Positions 8,983 to 16,021 of a stretch of 16,953 nucleotides of DNA are shown one piece after another. The position numbers were made by a program, and so were the translations under genes. Location of the stretch: the NCBI GenBank assembly GCA_011391855.1, contig JAABPT010000420.1, positions 1-16,953 of the forward strand, in the 5' to 3' direction. Numbering within the stretch: position 1 is the first letter of the stretch; each line of letters begins with the position of its first letter. The stretch is from Burkholderiales bacterium (GTDB taxonomy: Bacteria; Pseudomonadota; Gammaproteobacteria; Burkholderiales; Burkholderiaceae_C). Below the pieces are notes generated by a model that did no database searches, was not told where the DNA came from, and saw nothing but the letters and a program-made list of their open reading frames with translations.

Positions 8983-9728
8983 ACGAGGTCCAGGGCGCGC
9001 CCCAGGTGGCGCTCGTCACCGGCGCCACGCGCGGCATCGGCCGCGCCATTGCGCTGGCGCTGGCCAAGGCCGGACTGCAGGTCGTAGGCACGGCCACCGG
9101 CGAGGGCGGTGCTGCGAAGATCACCGAAGCATTGGCCGCCTATCCCGGCTGCAAGGGCATCGTGCTCGACGTCACCGACGGCGCCGCCCTGGACGCGGCC
9201 ATTGCCGCCATCGTGCAGCATCACGGCGGCCTGCATGTGCTGGTGAACAACGCCGGCATCACGCGCGACACGCTGGCCATGCGCATGAAGGACGAGGACT
9301 GGGACGCCGTGCTCGACACCAATCTCAAGGCCGTATTCCGCGCCAGCCGCGCCGCCATCAAGCCGATGATGAAACAACGCTACGGGCGCATCGTCAATAT
9401 CACCTCGGTGGTGGGTGCCGCCGGCAACCCGGGCCAGGCCAACTACGCCGCGGCCAAGGCCGGCGTGGCCGGCATGACGCGCGCCATGGCGCGCGAACTG
9501 GGCAGCCGCAACATCACCGTCAACTGCGTGGCGCCGGGTTTCATAGCCACCGATATGACACAAGGCCTGCCCGAAGCCGCCAAGGCCGCGCTGCTGGCCG
9601 GTATTCCGCTGGGCCGGCTGGGCAGCGCCGACGAAGTGGCGCACGCGGTGGCCTTCCTGGTCTCGCCCGGCGCCGGCTACATCACCGGCACCGAACTGCA
9701 TGTCAACGGCGGCATGTTCATGAATTGA
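8979..9728 (+). CDS. fabG: 3-oxoacyl-ACP reductase FabG
   Basis: NADPH-dependent reductase for the first reductive step of the elongation cycle. A 249-residue short-chain dehydrogenase with TGATRGIG (14-21) for cofactor binding, NNAG (90-93), catalytic Ser143, Tyr156 and Lys160 (YAAAK), and the FabG-type ending ITGTELHVNGGM. The frame is open to 8868, but the ATG overlapping the fabD stop matches the family start. Confidence 0.97.
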   Translation: MNEVQGAPQVALVTGATRGIGRAIALALAKAGLQVVGTATGEGGAAKITEALAAYPGCKGIVLDVTDGAALDAAIAAIVQHHGGLHVLVNNAGITRDTLAMRMKDEDWDAVLDTNLKAVFRASRAAIKPMMKQRYGRIVNITSVVGAAGNPGQANYAAAKAGVAGMTRAMARELGSRNITVNCVAPGFIATDMTQGLPEAAKAALLAGIPLGRLGSADEVAHAVAFLVSPGAGYITGTELHVNGGMFMN

Positions 9729-9770
9729 AGGCCTCGCCGCAGGCCACAATGCCGGTCCGTGCCCCGCCGG

Positions 9771-9776
9771 TAGAAT
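9771..9776 (+). promoter_or_regulatory. Candidate -10 element for acpP
   Basis: TAGAAT occurs in the 85-base gap between fabG and acpP, about 38 bases before the acpP ATG. The longer string TAGAATCGCG recurs at 15831 in the non-coding gap before lepA. No good -35 is seen 16-18 bases upstream. A separate acpP promoter would fit the high expression needed for ACP. Confidence 0.4.
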
Positions 9777-9804
9777 CGCGGGCTGTCTTTCCGTACCCCC
9801 TCCT

Positions 9805-9811
9805 GGAGGAG
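9805..9811 (+). promoter_or_regulatory. Strong ribosome-binding site of acpP
   Basis: GGAGGAG lies two to eight bases before the ATG at 9814. It is the most complete Shine-Dalgarno sequence in the window, in keeping with the abundance of ACP. Confidence 0.75.
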
Positions 9812-9813
9812 TC

Positions 9814-10053
9814 ATGAGCGATATTGAAGCGCGAGTCAAGAAGATCATTGCCGAGCAACTCGGCGTGCCCGAGGCCGATGTCACCAACGAAAAGGCTTTC
9901 GTGGCCGACCTCGGCGCCGACTCGCTCGACACCGTGGAACTGGTGATGGCGCTGGAGGACGAATTCGGCATCGAGATCCCCGACGAAGAGGCCGAGAAGA
10001 TCACCACCGTGCAGCTGGCCATCGACTACGCCGTCGCGAACCAGAAGTCTTGA
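9814..10053 (+). CDS. acpP: Acyl carrier protein
   Basis: A 79-residue acidic four-helix protein that carries growing acyl chains on a phosphopantetheine arm. The attachment site is Ser37 in LGADSLDTVEL, and the recognition helix DSLDTVELVMALEDEFGIEIPD is intact (16 residues or more match the canonical form by eye). It lies between fabG and fabF as in E. coli, only seven bases before fabF. Confidence 0.98.
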   Translation: MSDIEARVKKIIAEQLGVPEADVTNEKAFVADLGADSLDTVELVMALEDEFGIEIPDEEAEKITTVQLAIDYAVANQKS

Positions 10054-10060
10054 GCGACCG

Positions 10061-11305
10061 ATGACCCGTCGCCGCGTCGTCGTCACCGGCCTCGGGCTGG
10101 TCAGCCCCGTGGGCAACACGGTGGCCGAGGGCTGGGCCCGCATCGTGGCGGGCGAAAGCGGCATCGACCTCATCACCAAGTTCGATGCTTCCGCCTTCGC
10201 CTGCCGCGTCGCGGGTGAGGTGAAGGGTTTCCAGGTCGAGGACTACATCCCGGCCAAGGAAGCCCGGCACATGGACACCTTCATCCACTACGGCATGGCC
10301 GCGGCGGTGCAGGCGGTGCAGGACGCGGGGCTGCCGCATGGCGAGACGCTGGGCGAGGCCGGTGCCGAGCGCGTGGGCGTGATGGTGGGCTCGGGCATTG
10401 GCGGCCTGCCGCTGATCGAGCAGACGCAGAGCGAGTACCTGGCGCGCGGCCCGCGTCGCATCTCGCCGTTCTTCGTGCCGGCGTCGATCATCAACATGAT
10501 CTCGGGCCACGTTTCCATCCGCTTCGGCTATACCGGGCCCAACCTGGCCATCGTCACCGCCTGCACCACCGGGCTGCACTGCATCGGCGAAGCGGGGCGC
10601 ATGATCGAATACGGCGACGCCGACGTCATGGTGGCCGGCGGCGCCGAGAGCACCGTGTCGCCGCTGGGCGTGGGCGGCTTTGCCGCGGCGCGAGCGCTGT
10701 CCACGCGCAACGACGACCCGAAGACGGCGTCGCGCCCCTGGGACCGCGACCGCGACGGCTTCGTGCTCGGTGAAGGTGCGGGCGTGCTGGTGCTCGAGGA
10801 GTACGAGCACGCGAAGCAGCGCGGCGCGAAGATCTACGCCGAACTGGCCGGCTTTGGTATGGGCGCCGACGCCTTCCATATGACGGCACCCAATGTCGAC
10901 GGCCCCAAGCGCGCGATGAAGGCGGCGCTGCGCAATGCCGGCGTCAATACCGGCGAGGTGCAGTACCTCAACGCCCACGGCACGAGCACGCCGCTGGGCG
11001 ACCTGAACGAAACCAACGCCATCAAGCTGGCCTTCGGCGAGCACGCGAAGAAGATCGTCGTCAATTCCACCAAGTCGATGACCGGGCACCTGCTCGGCGG
11101 CGCCGGCGGCGTGGAGTCGGTGTTCACCGTGCTGGCCGTGCACCACCAGGTGTCGCCGCCCACCATCAATCTCTTCAACGCCGACCCCGAGTGCGACCTG
11201 GACTACTGCGCCAACGAGGCGCGGCCAATGAAGATCGACGTGGCGGTGAAGAACAACTTCGGTTTCGGCGGCACCAACGGCACGCTGGTCTTCCGGCGCA
11301 TCTAG
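10061..11305 (+). CDS. fabF: Beta-ketoacyl-ACP synthase II FabF
   Basis: Elongating condensing enzyme of fatty-acid synthesis. It is 414 residues with the Cys-His-His catalytic set: Cys168 in VTACTTGLHCIG, His306 in LNAHGTSTPLGD and His343 in KSMTGHLLGGAGG, plus Lys338. The glycine-rich NNFGFGGTNGTLVF near the end is standard. It follows acpP with a seven-base gap and is followed after four bases by a small membrane-protein gene. Confidence 0.97.
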   Translation: MTRRRVVVTGLGLVSPVGNTVAEGWARIVAGESGIDLITKFDASAFACRVAGEVKGFQVEDYIPAKEARHMDTFIHYGMAAAVQAVQDAGLPHGETLGEAGAERVGVMVGSGIGGLPLIEQTQSEYLARGPRRISPFFVPASIINMISGHVSIRFGYTGPNLAIVTACTTGLHCIGEAGRMIEYGDADVMVAGGAESTVSPLGVGGFAAARALSTRNDDPKTASRPWDRDRDGFVLGEGAGVLVLEEYEHAKQRGAKIYAELAGFGMGADAFHMTAPNVDGPKRAMKAALRNAGVNTGEVQYLNAHGTSTPLGDLNETNAIKLAFGEHAKKIVVNSTKSMTGHLLGGAGGVESVFTVLAVHHQVSPPTINLFNADPECDLDYCANEARPMKIDVAVKNNFGFGGTNGTLVFRRI

Positions 11306-11309
11306 GGCC

Positions 11310-11765
11310 GTGCGCACCGCGCCGCCCGTCAGCGTGCGCTGCAGCGGCGGCATGGTCTGGCACGCGCTGCGGGCCGGGCTGCCGGCGCTGGCAGCGGGGG
11401 CGCTGGCGGCGTGGGCCCTGGGGCACGCCGGGTGGCCGACGCTGTCGGCGCTGGCGGTCGTGGCCCTCGCCGGCTGGGCTGCCTGGCCGTTGACGCGGCC
11501 GGCGCCCGTGGACCTGACCTGGGACGGCCAGTGCTGGACGGCCGACGGCGTGCCCGGCACGTTGAGCGTGATGATCGACGCCGGTGCCTTTCTGCTGCTG
11601 CGCCTGCGGCCCGACGGCCGACCGTTGGCCCTTCGGTGGATCGCCGTCAGCGCAGGCGAAGCCGGCCCGGCGATGCACGCGCTGCGCGCGGCGGCCTATG
11701 CGCGTGTTGCGGGTACCGCCGCGACCACCGGCACCGGCCCCGACGGCCTGGGCCTGCCCCGCTGA
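11310..11765 (+). CDS. Small two-helix membrane protein, YgfX/CptA-like
   Basis: About 151 residues from GTG 11310, or 137 from ATG 11352; the start is not settled. Two adjacent hydrophobic segments (about 18-38 and 42-60) are followed by a soluble part with the pattern LTWDGQCW (69-76), LLLRLRPDG (95-103), LRWIAVSA (108-115) and HALRAAAY (123-130). This topology and spacing resemble YgfX (CptA), an inner-membrane protein of gammaproteobacteria paired with SdhE/YgfY and described as a toxin acting on the cytoskeleton. Similarity is by eye and weak. Here it starts four bases after fabF and its stop directly abuts the rpoE ATG, so it is probably co-expressed with the sigma factor. No SdhE-like partner lies in the window. 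Confidence 0.7.
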   Translation: MRTAPPVSVRCSGGMVWHALRAGLPALAAGALAAWALGHAGWPTLSALAVVALAGWAAWPLTRPAPVDLTWDGQCWTADGVPGTLSVMIDAGAFLLLRLRPDGRPLALRWIAVSAGEAGPAMHALRAAAYARVAGTAATTGTGPDGLGLPR

Positions 11766-12380
11766 ATGGCCGCCACCGACTCCGACGCCGATGCCCTGCT
11801 GGTCGAGCGCGTCAAGCGCGGCGACGTCAAGGCCTTCGAGATGCTGGTCGTCAAATACCAGCGCCGCATCGAACGGCTCATCGGCCGCATGGTGCGCGAC
11901 ACCGACCTGGTGCAGGACATTGCGCAGGAGACCTTCATCCGCGCCTACCGGGCGTTGCCGCAGTTCCGGGGCGACAGTGCCTTCTACACCTGGCTGTACC
12001 GGATCGCGGTGAACTCGGCCAAGAAGGCGCTGGCCGACTTCAAGCGCGATCCGCTGGTGTCCGACTCGGCGCAGAACAGCAACGAAGACGGCGAGGAAAC
12101 TTCCCGTGCCGAGAATGAACTAACCGACGGCGAAACACCCGAAGCCTTGTTGGCCACCAAGGAAATCGCCGGCGTGGTGAATGCCGCGATCGAGGCGCTG
12201 TCCGAAGATCTGCGGCAGGCGATCACGCTGCGCGAGATCGAAGGCCTCAGTTACGAAGAAATTGCCGAAGTCATGAATTGCCCCATCGGTACCGTCCGTT
12301 CGCGGATCTTCCGTGCCCGCGAAGCCATTGCCGTGCGCCTGCGGCCCTTGCTGGACACGCGCGGAGGCACGCGCTGGTGA
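11766..12380 (+). CDS. rpoE: ECF sigma factor RpoE (AlgU-type, sigma-E)
   Basis: Extracytoplasmic-function sigma factor directing RNA polymerase to envelope-stress promoters. It is 204 residues. Region 2 spans about 24-92 with DLVQDIAQETF (47-57) and FRGDSAFYTWLYRIA (67-81). Region 4 spans about 143-193 with a helix-turn-helix around SYEEIAEVMNCPIGTVRSRI (162-181). An acidic linker (98-125) joins them. The ATG directly follows the preceding stop, and no ribosome-binding site is clear, so translational coupling is likely. The cognate anti-sigma gene follows 53 bases on. I could not find an obvious sigma-E promoter (GAACTT with a spaced TCnnA) upstream. Confidence 0.96.
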   Translation: MAATDSDADALLVERVKRGDVKAFEMLVVKYQRRIERLIGRMVRDTDLVQDIAQETFIRAYRALPQFRGDSAFYTWLYRIAVNSAKKALADFKRDPLVSDSAQNSNEDGEETSRAENELTDGETPEALLATKEIAGVVNAAIEALSEDLRQAITLREIEGLSYEEIAEVMNCPIGTVRSRIFRAREAIAVRLRPLLDTRGGTRW

Positions 12381-12433
12381 GCGCCGCCCAAGCCCTCAGC
12401 CGATCTTGACGCTTCCCCCATAGAGCCGTTCCC

Positions 12434-13069
12434 ATGAAGCACCCCAGTTCCCACCCCGCCGCCCCACCCGACGACCTTCCCGCCGACGACCCCCGCCGCT
12501 GGCTGTCTGCGCTGGCCGATGGTCAGGCCGATGCGGCCGAGCGGGCCTGCGGCCTGTGGCGTGACGATGCGGCGGCACGCCAGACCTGGCATGCCTACCA
12601 CTTGATCGGCGACGTGCTGCGTTCGGAGGAACTGGCCGGCTCGCCGACGCGCGATGTTGCCTTCCTGGCTGGCTTGCGCGCCAAGCTGGCGGCTGAACCG
12701 GTGCCGCTGGCGCCCAGCGCGCCGCCGGTACGCGAGCGCGGGCGCCAGCCCTGGCTGCTGCCCGCAGCCGCAGCGGCCGGCTTCGTGGCAGTGGCAGGGG
12801 TGCTGGTGGTCTTGCGGCTGGGCACGCCTGGCGTACCGGTCCCGGCGGCCGTGCTGGCCGGCGCCTCGGGTGCCGGCCTCACGGCAGTGAGCAACGCGGC
12901 CGCCCCGGCAGCGCCCTCACCACAGGGCGACACCTTCATCCGCAACCCGCAATTGGACGAATACCTGCGTGCCCATCAGGCGGCGCGTGGCGGCGTGGCT
13001 GCGGCGTCACCCGGCGGCATGCTGCGCCGCGTGGATGTCGTCGCCCCCAGCGGGGGTGCGCCAAGGTGA
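12434..13069 (+). CDS. rseA: Anti-sigma-E factor RseA (MucA-like)
   Basis: Single-pass membrane protein of 211 residues that sequesters RpoE and is degraded by regulated proteolysis on envelope stress. The N-terminal RseA domain shows RRWLSALADGQAD (21-33) and TWHAYHLIGDVLRSEEL (51-67). One membrane helix lies at about 107-128. The periplasmic part is Ala/Pro-rich and low in complexity, except for the conserved-looking IRNPQLDEYLRAHQ (169-182), a likely RseB-contact or processing segment; that role is inferred. It overlaps the rseB start by four bases (GTGA). Confidence 0.92.
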   Translation: MKHPSSHPAAPPDDLPADDPRRWLSALADGQADAAERACGLWRDDAAARQTWHAYHLIGDVLRSEELAGSPTRDVAFLAGLRAKLAAEPVPLAPSAPPVRERGRQPWLLPAAAAAGFVAVAGVLVVLRLGTPGVPVPAAVLAGASGAGLTAVSNAAAPAAPSPQGDTFIRNPQLDEYLRAHQAARGGVAAASPGGMLRRVDVVAPSGGAPR

Positions 13070-14076
13070 TTCAGAGGTCGGGATGGCGGCGCTGGCTGCC
13101 GCTGGCCACGCTGTTGTCGAGCCTGCTGCCGGCCGCTGCGGGCGCGCAGGGCACCGGCAGCGCAGCGCTGGCCGATGCACGGGCGTGGCTGTCGCGCATC
13201 CACGCCGCCGCCAGCAGCGGCAACTACCACGGCACCATGGTCTACAGCGCGGGCGGCGCGCTTTCCAGTTCGCGCGTCTGGCACTACTGCGTCGGCGACC
13301 AGACCTACGAGAAGCTGGAGATGCTGGACGGCCGCCAGCAGCGCATCGTGCGCCACAACGACGCGGTGCACACACTGTGGCCGCAATCGCGCCTGGCGGT
13401 GGTGGAAAGGCGCGAGGCGCCGGCGGCCTGGTCCACCACGCCGCAACGGGTGGACCCCAAGGCGCTGGATCAGTACGAGTTGCGTCCCAACGGCACGGCG
13501 CGCGTGGCCGGCCGCGAAGCCACGGTCTTCATGCTCGAGCCGCGCGACGCGCTGCGTTACGCGCAGCGCCTGTGGGCCGACCAGGCCACTGGCTTGATGC
13601 TGCGGGCCGACATCATCGGGCCCGGTGCCGAGCAGCCGGTGCTGGAGTCGACCGCTTTTTCCGAGATCGAGATCGACGTCAAGCCGCAGCCCGAAACCGT
13701 GCTGCAGGCGGTACGCCAGCTCGACGACTACCGCGTCGTGCGCCCGCAGCAGTCGCGCACCACGCTCGAGGCCGAGGGTTGGGCGCTGACGCAGCCGGTG
13801 TCGGGATTCCGCTTGTCCGGGTGCCTGAAGCGCAGCATGGAAACGGGCGGCGGGCGCGAGCCCGTGCTGCAGGCTGTTTTCAGCGACGGGTTGACACATG
13901 TGTCCGTCTTCCTGGAGCCCTACCGGCCGCAGCACCACCGCGGCGAGGTGACGATCCGCCAGGGCGCCACCGCCACCGTGACGCAGCGCCGCGGCGACCA
14001 TTGGGTCACGGCCGTCGGTGACGTGCCGCCGGCCACGCTCAAGCTCTTTGCCCAAGCCATCGACCGGCGCCGCTAG
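13066..14076 (+). CDS. rseB: Periplasmic sigma-E regulator RseB (MucB)
   Basis: Binds the periplasmic part of RseA and shields it from proteolysis until lipopolysaccharide or misfolded envelope material is sensed. It is 336 residues from a GTG start, against 318 in E. coli. A signal peptide with Arg residues and a hydrophobic core ends near AAAGAQ (23-28). The mature protein shows family segments such as YHGTMVYSAG (54-63), LDQYELRPNGTARVAGREA, GLMLRADIIGP and LTHVSVFLEPY, which form the N-terminal lipoprotein-carrier-like domain and the C-terminal domain. The GTG overlaps the rseA stop. No rseC follows; the next gene is mucD. Confidence 0.93.
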   Translation: MIQRSGWRRWLPLATLLSSLLPAAAGAQGTGSAALADARAWLSRIHAAASSGNYHGTMVYSAGGALSSSRVWHYCVGDQTYEKLEMLDGRQQRIVRHNDAVHTLWPQSRLAVVERREAPAAWSTTPQRVDPKALDQYELRPNGTARVAGREATVFMLEPRDALRYAQRLWADQATGLMLRADIIGPGAEQPVLESTAFSEIEIDVKPQPETVLQAVRQLDDYRVVRPQQSRTTLEAEGWALTQPVSGFRLSGCLKRSMETGGGREPVLQAVFSDGLTHVSVFLEPYRPQHHRGEVTIRQGATATVTQRRGDHWVTAVGDVPPATLKLFAQAIDRRR

Positions 14077-14092
14077 CGCCATGGGGGCTTGT

Positions 14093-14110
14093 CGGCGCAG
14101 GCCTGCGCCG
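14093..14110. repeat. 18-bp perfect palindrome between rseB and mucD
   Basis: CGGCGCAGG and CCTGCGCCG join without a spacer to make an exact 18-bp palindrome, 16 bases after the rseB stop. As RNA it would fold with a seven-pair stem and a four-base loop. A run of four Ts follows only about seven bases later, so it would be at best a weak terminator. It could reduce read-through into mucD, protect the 3' end of the upstream mRNA, or be a protein operator. Confidence 0.55.
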
Positions 14111-14166
14111 CCTCTCCGTTTTCACTACCGTCCTTTCTTGTTCCTGATTTTCTTCGAGTGCACCGC

Positions 14167-15645
14167 ATGACCCAAAACCCCATGACCCTTGCTCCTGACT
14201 GGACGCGCCGCTTGTCGCTGGCGCTGGGCGGCCTCGTGCTGTCCGTGGCTGCGCTATGGCCCCAGACGGGCACGGCGCAGACCACGCCCACCGTGCAACT
14301 GCCCGACTTCACCGAACTCGCCGAGCGTGTCTCGCCCACCGTGGTGAATATCCGCACCACCGAACGGCGCGGCAGCAGCGCCTCGCCGCACGAGGTGGAC
14401 CCCAACATCGAGGAGTTCTTGCGCCGCTTCGGCATCCCCATGCCAAACCGCCCCGACCCGCGCCGCGGCCCCCGCAGCGACGAGGACGAATCGCGCCAGC
14501 GCGGCGTCGGTTCGGGCTTCGTGCTCAGCGCCGACGGCTTCATCATGACCAACGCGCATGTGGTGGAAGGCGCCGAGGAGGTGTTCGTCACCCTCACCGA
14601 CAAGCGCGAACTCAAGGCCCGCATCATTGGCGCCGACCGCCGCACCGACGTGGCCGTGGTCAAGGTCGACGCCACCGGCCTGCCGTTCGTGAAGATCGGC
14701 GACGTGAACAAGCTCAAGGTCGGCGAATGGGTGATGGCCATCGGCTCGCCCTTCGGGCTGGACAACACCGTGACCGCCGGCATCGTGAGCGCCAAGCAGC
14801 GCGACACGGGCGACTACCTGCCGTTCATCCAGACCGACGTCGCCATCAACCCCGGCAATTCCGGTGGCCCGCTGCTCAACCTGCGTGGCGAGGTGGTGGG
14901 CATCAATTCGCAGATCTACAGCCGCTCGGGCGGCTTCATGGGCATCAGCTTCGCCATCCCCATCGACGAGGCGATGCGCGTTTCCGAGCAGTTGCGCACC
15001 AGCGGGCGTGTGATCCGGGGCCGCATCGGCGTGACCATCGCTCCCGTGAACAAGGAGGTGGCCGAGACCATCGGCCTGGGTGCCCCGCGCGGCGCGCTGG
15101 TGCAGAGCATCGAGAAGGACGGGCCGGCCGACAAGGCCGGTGTCGAGGCCGGTGACATCATCCTCAAGGTCGACGGCAAGGCGGTCGACAAGTCGGGCGA
15201 CCTGCCGCGCATCGTGGGCGGCATCAAGCCGGGGTCGAAGGCTACGTTGCAGGTCTTCCGCCGCGGCAGCCTGCGCGACCTCGGCGTGACGGTGGCCGAG
15301 TTCGAGCCCGAGACGCGGCCACAGCGCCGTGCCGGCGCGCAACCCAGCCCCGCCCCCCAGGCCGCCAAGAGCGTGCTGGGTATTTCCGCCGTCGACCTGA
15401 CCGACGCGCAGAAGCGCGAACTGGACGTGAAGGGCGGTGTGCGCGTCGAGGCAACTGAAGGCCCGGCCGCGCGTGCCGGGCTGCGCGAGGGTGACGTGAT
15501 CCTGGCCCTGGGCAACACCGAGATCAGCGATGTCAAGCAGTTCTCCAGCGTGGCCACCGAGCTCGAGAAGGCGGGCAAGAACGTCAGTGCTCTGGTGCGC
15601 CGCGATGACAGCGCGACCTGGATCGTGATCCGTCTCGGCCGCTAG
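14167..15645 (+). CDS. mucD: Periplasmic Do-family serine protease, DegP/MucD type
   Basis: Protease and chaperone that removes misfolded envelope proteins. It is 492 residues from ATG 14167; an upstream TTG at 14089 would spoil the signal peptide, and ATG 14182 is an alternative. The signal peptide runs to about TGTAQ (34-38). The trypsin-like domain has His131 (NAHVV), Asp161 (RRTDVAVVK) and Ser232 (NPGNSGGPLLN). Two PDZ domains follow: about 283-375 with RGRIGVTIAPV, and about 400-490 with AARAGLREGDVILALG. It closes the rpoE-rseA-rseB series after a 90-base gap, the usual order in betaproteobacteria and akin to algU-mucABCD. A terminator follows the stop. Confidence 0.96.
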   Translation: MTQNPMTLAPDWTRRLSLALGGLVLSVAALWPQTGTAQTTPTVQLPDFTELAERVSPTVVNIRTTERRGSSASPHEVDPNIEEFLRRFGIPMPNRPDPRRGPRSDEDESRQRGVGSGFVLSADGFIMTNAHVVEGAEEVFVTLTDKRELKARIIGADRRTDVAVVKVDATGLPFVKIGDVNKLKVGEWVMAIGSPFGLDNTVTAGIVSAKQRDTGDYLPFIQTDVAINPGNSGGPLLNLRGEVVGINSQIYSRSGGFMGISFAIPIDEAMRVSEQLRTSGRVIRGRIGVTIAPVNKEVAETIGLGAPRGALVQSIEKDGPADKAGVEAGDIILKVDGKAVDKSGDLPRIVGGIKPGSKATLQVFRRGSLRDLGVTVAEFEPETRPQRRAGAQPSPAPQAAKSVLGISAVDLTDAQKRELDVKGGVRVEATEGPAARAGLREGDVILALGNTEISDVKQFSSVATELEKAGKNVSALVRRDDSATWIVIRLGR

Positions 15646-15674
15646 ACCACAGGCGTCAGCCCGGCAGCGGCCCG

Positions 15675-15712
15675 GACCCGGCGAACAAGTTGACCTTGCC
15701 GCCGGGTCTTTT
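15675..15712 (+). terminator. Intrinsic terminator of the rpoE-mucD unit
   Basis: GACCCGGC (15675-15682) pairs with GCCGGGTC (15701-15708). An inner CAAG/CTTG stem extends it, and TTTT follows at once. It lies 30 bases after the mucD stop. Confidence 0.75.
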
Positions 15713-15713
15713 C

Positions 15714-15733
15714 GCATCATGAAACGATGATGC
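15714..15733. repeat. Second hairpin just after the mucD terminator
   Basis: GCATCAT (15714-15720) and ATGATGC (15727-15733) are exact inverted repeats around GAAACG. It starts one base after the T-run of the terminator and has no T-tract of its own. It may be a back-up stem or a protein site. Confidence 0.45.
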
Positions 15734-15830
15734 CCTCGAATGACGCGGCTCGCAGCCTTGGGTTTGCCGAGAAAAGTTAGTCACTGTTCACTTCAATTCG
15801 CTTGCGCCGCTGATTACGGGTCATGCCGTC

Positions 15831-15836
15831 TAGAAT
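15831..15836 (+). promoter_or_regulatory. Candidate -10 element in the mucD-lepA gap
   Basis: TAGAAT, inside the ten-base string TAGAATCGCG also found before acpP. No clear -35. A transcript from here would start near 15843 and run to the terminator at 16054-16086, about 245 bases. Confidence 0.35.
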
Positions 15837-15859
15837 CGCGATCAAGCAGGATCTTTTTA

Positions 15860-15895
15860 CTGGTTCAAACGGGCTGAAGCAGGTTTTGGAGCCAG
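15860..15895 (+). other. Extended imperfect hairpin in the non-coding gap
   Basis: CTGGTTC (15860-15866) pairs with GAGCCAG (15889-15895), with one G-U pair. AAAC (15867-15870) pairs with GTTT (15883-15886) after a two-base bulge. A small CTG/CAG stem closes around AAG. This amounts to about 14 pairs in 36 bases, more structure than casual sequence usually gives, and fits a structured RNA leader or small RNA. Confidence 0.4.
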
Positions 15896-15928
15896 CATCT
15901 GAGCCGCGGAAAGTCAATGTTGACAAGC

Positions 15929-15937
15929 TGTGGATAA
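15929..15937 (-). promoter_or_regulatory. Perfect DnaA-box 9-mer
   Basis: TGTGGATAA is the exact reverse complement of TTATCCACA, the high-affinity DnaA box. It lies in the most AT-rich part of the gap, next to a TTGACA hexamer (15920-15925). I saw only one perfect copy, and dnaA/dnaN are absent, so this is not evidence of a replication origin by itself. It could be a regulatory or DnaA-titrating site, or chance. Confidence 0.45.
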
Positions 15938-16009
15938 CTTCTTCCTGTTGGAGCCCTGCAACGGCCAGAAATCAAGCAACGACGCGGGTTCCCACGGGAT
16001 TCAATTGGC

Positions 16010-16015
16010 TACAAT
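16010..16015 (+). promoter_or_regulatory. Candidate -10 element in front of the small-RNA region
   Basis: TACAAT in the context GGCTACAATGG, like the elements at 756 and 4890. No strong -35. The predicted start near 16022 would give a transcript of about 65 bases ending at the terminator at 16054-16086. Confidence 0.4.
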
Positions 16016-16021
16016 GGTGGC

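Noticed and set aside
8259..10022. A 587-codon minus-strand open frame across fabD, fabG and acpP
   Set aside because: It spans three clear plus-strand genes and their gaps, has a Ser/Ala/Arg-rich composition and no motif. The same applies to long minus-strand frames at 10001-11560 and 14254-15720.
14089..14166. An earlier TTG start for mucD
   Set aside because: It would place about 26 extra residues, including a stretch read from the palindrome, in front of a normal signal peptide. ATG 14167 gives a standard one.
14076..14166. Absence of rseC between rseB and mucD as a deletion
   Set aside because: The order rpoE-rseA-rseB-mucD without rseC is, as I recall, usual in betaproteobacteria such as Bordetella, so nothing needs to have been lost here.
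15859..15874. A GGTTCAAAC string like a tRNA T-loop
   Set aside because: The flanking bases do not form a T-stem, and no acceptor, D or anticodon arms or CCA end can be laid out around it.
15830..15960. A replication origin, suggested by the DnaA box, a GATC and T-rich sequence
   Set aside because: Only one perfect box was seen, there is no box cluster, and dnaA, dnaN, gidA or parAB do not adjoin.
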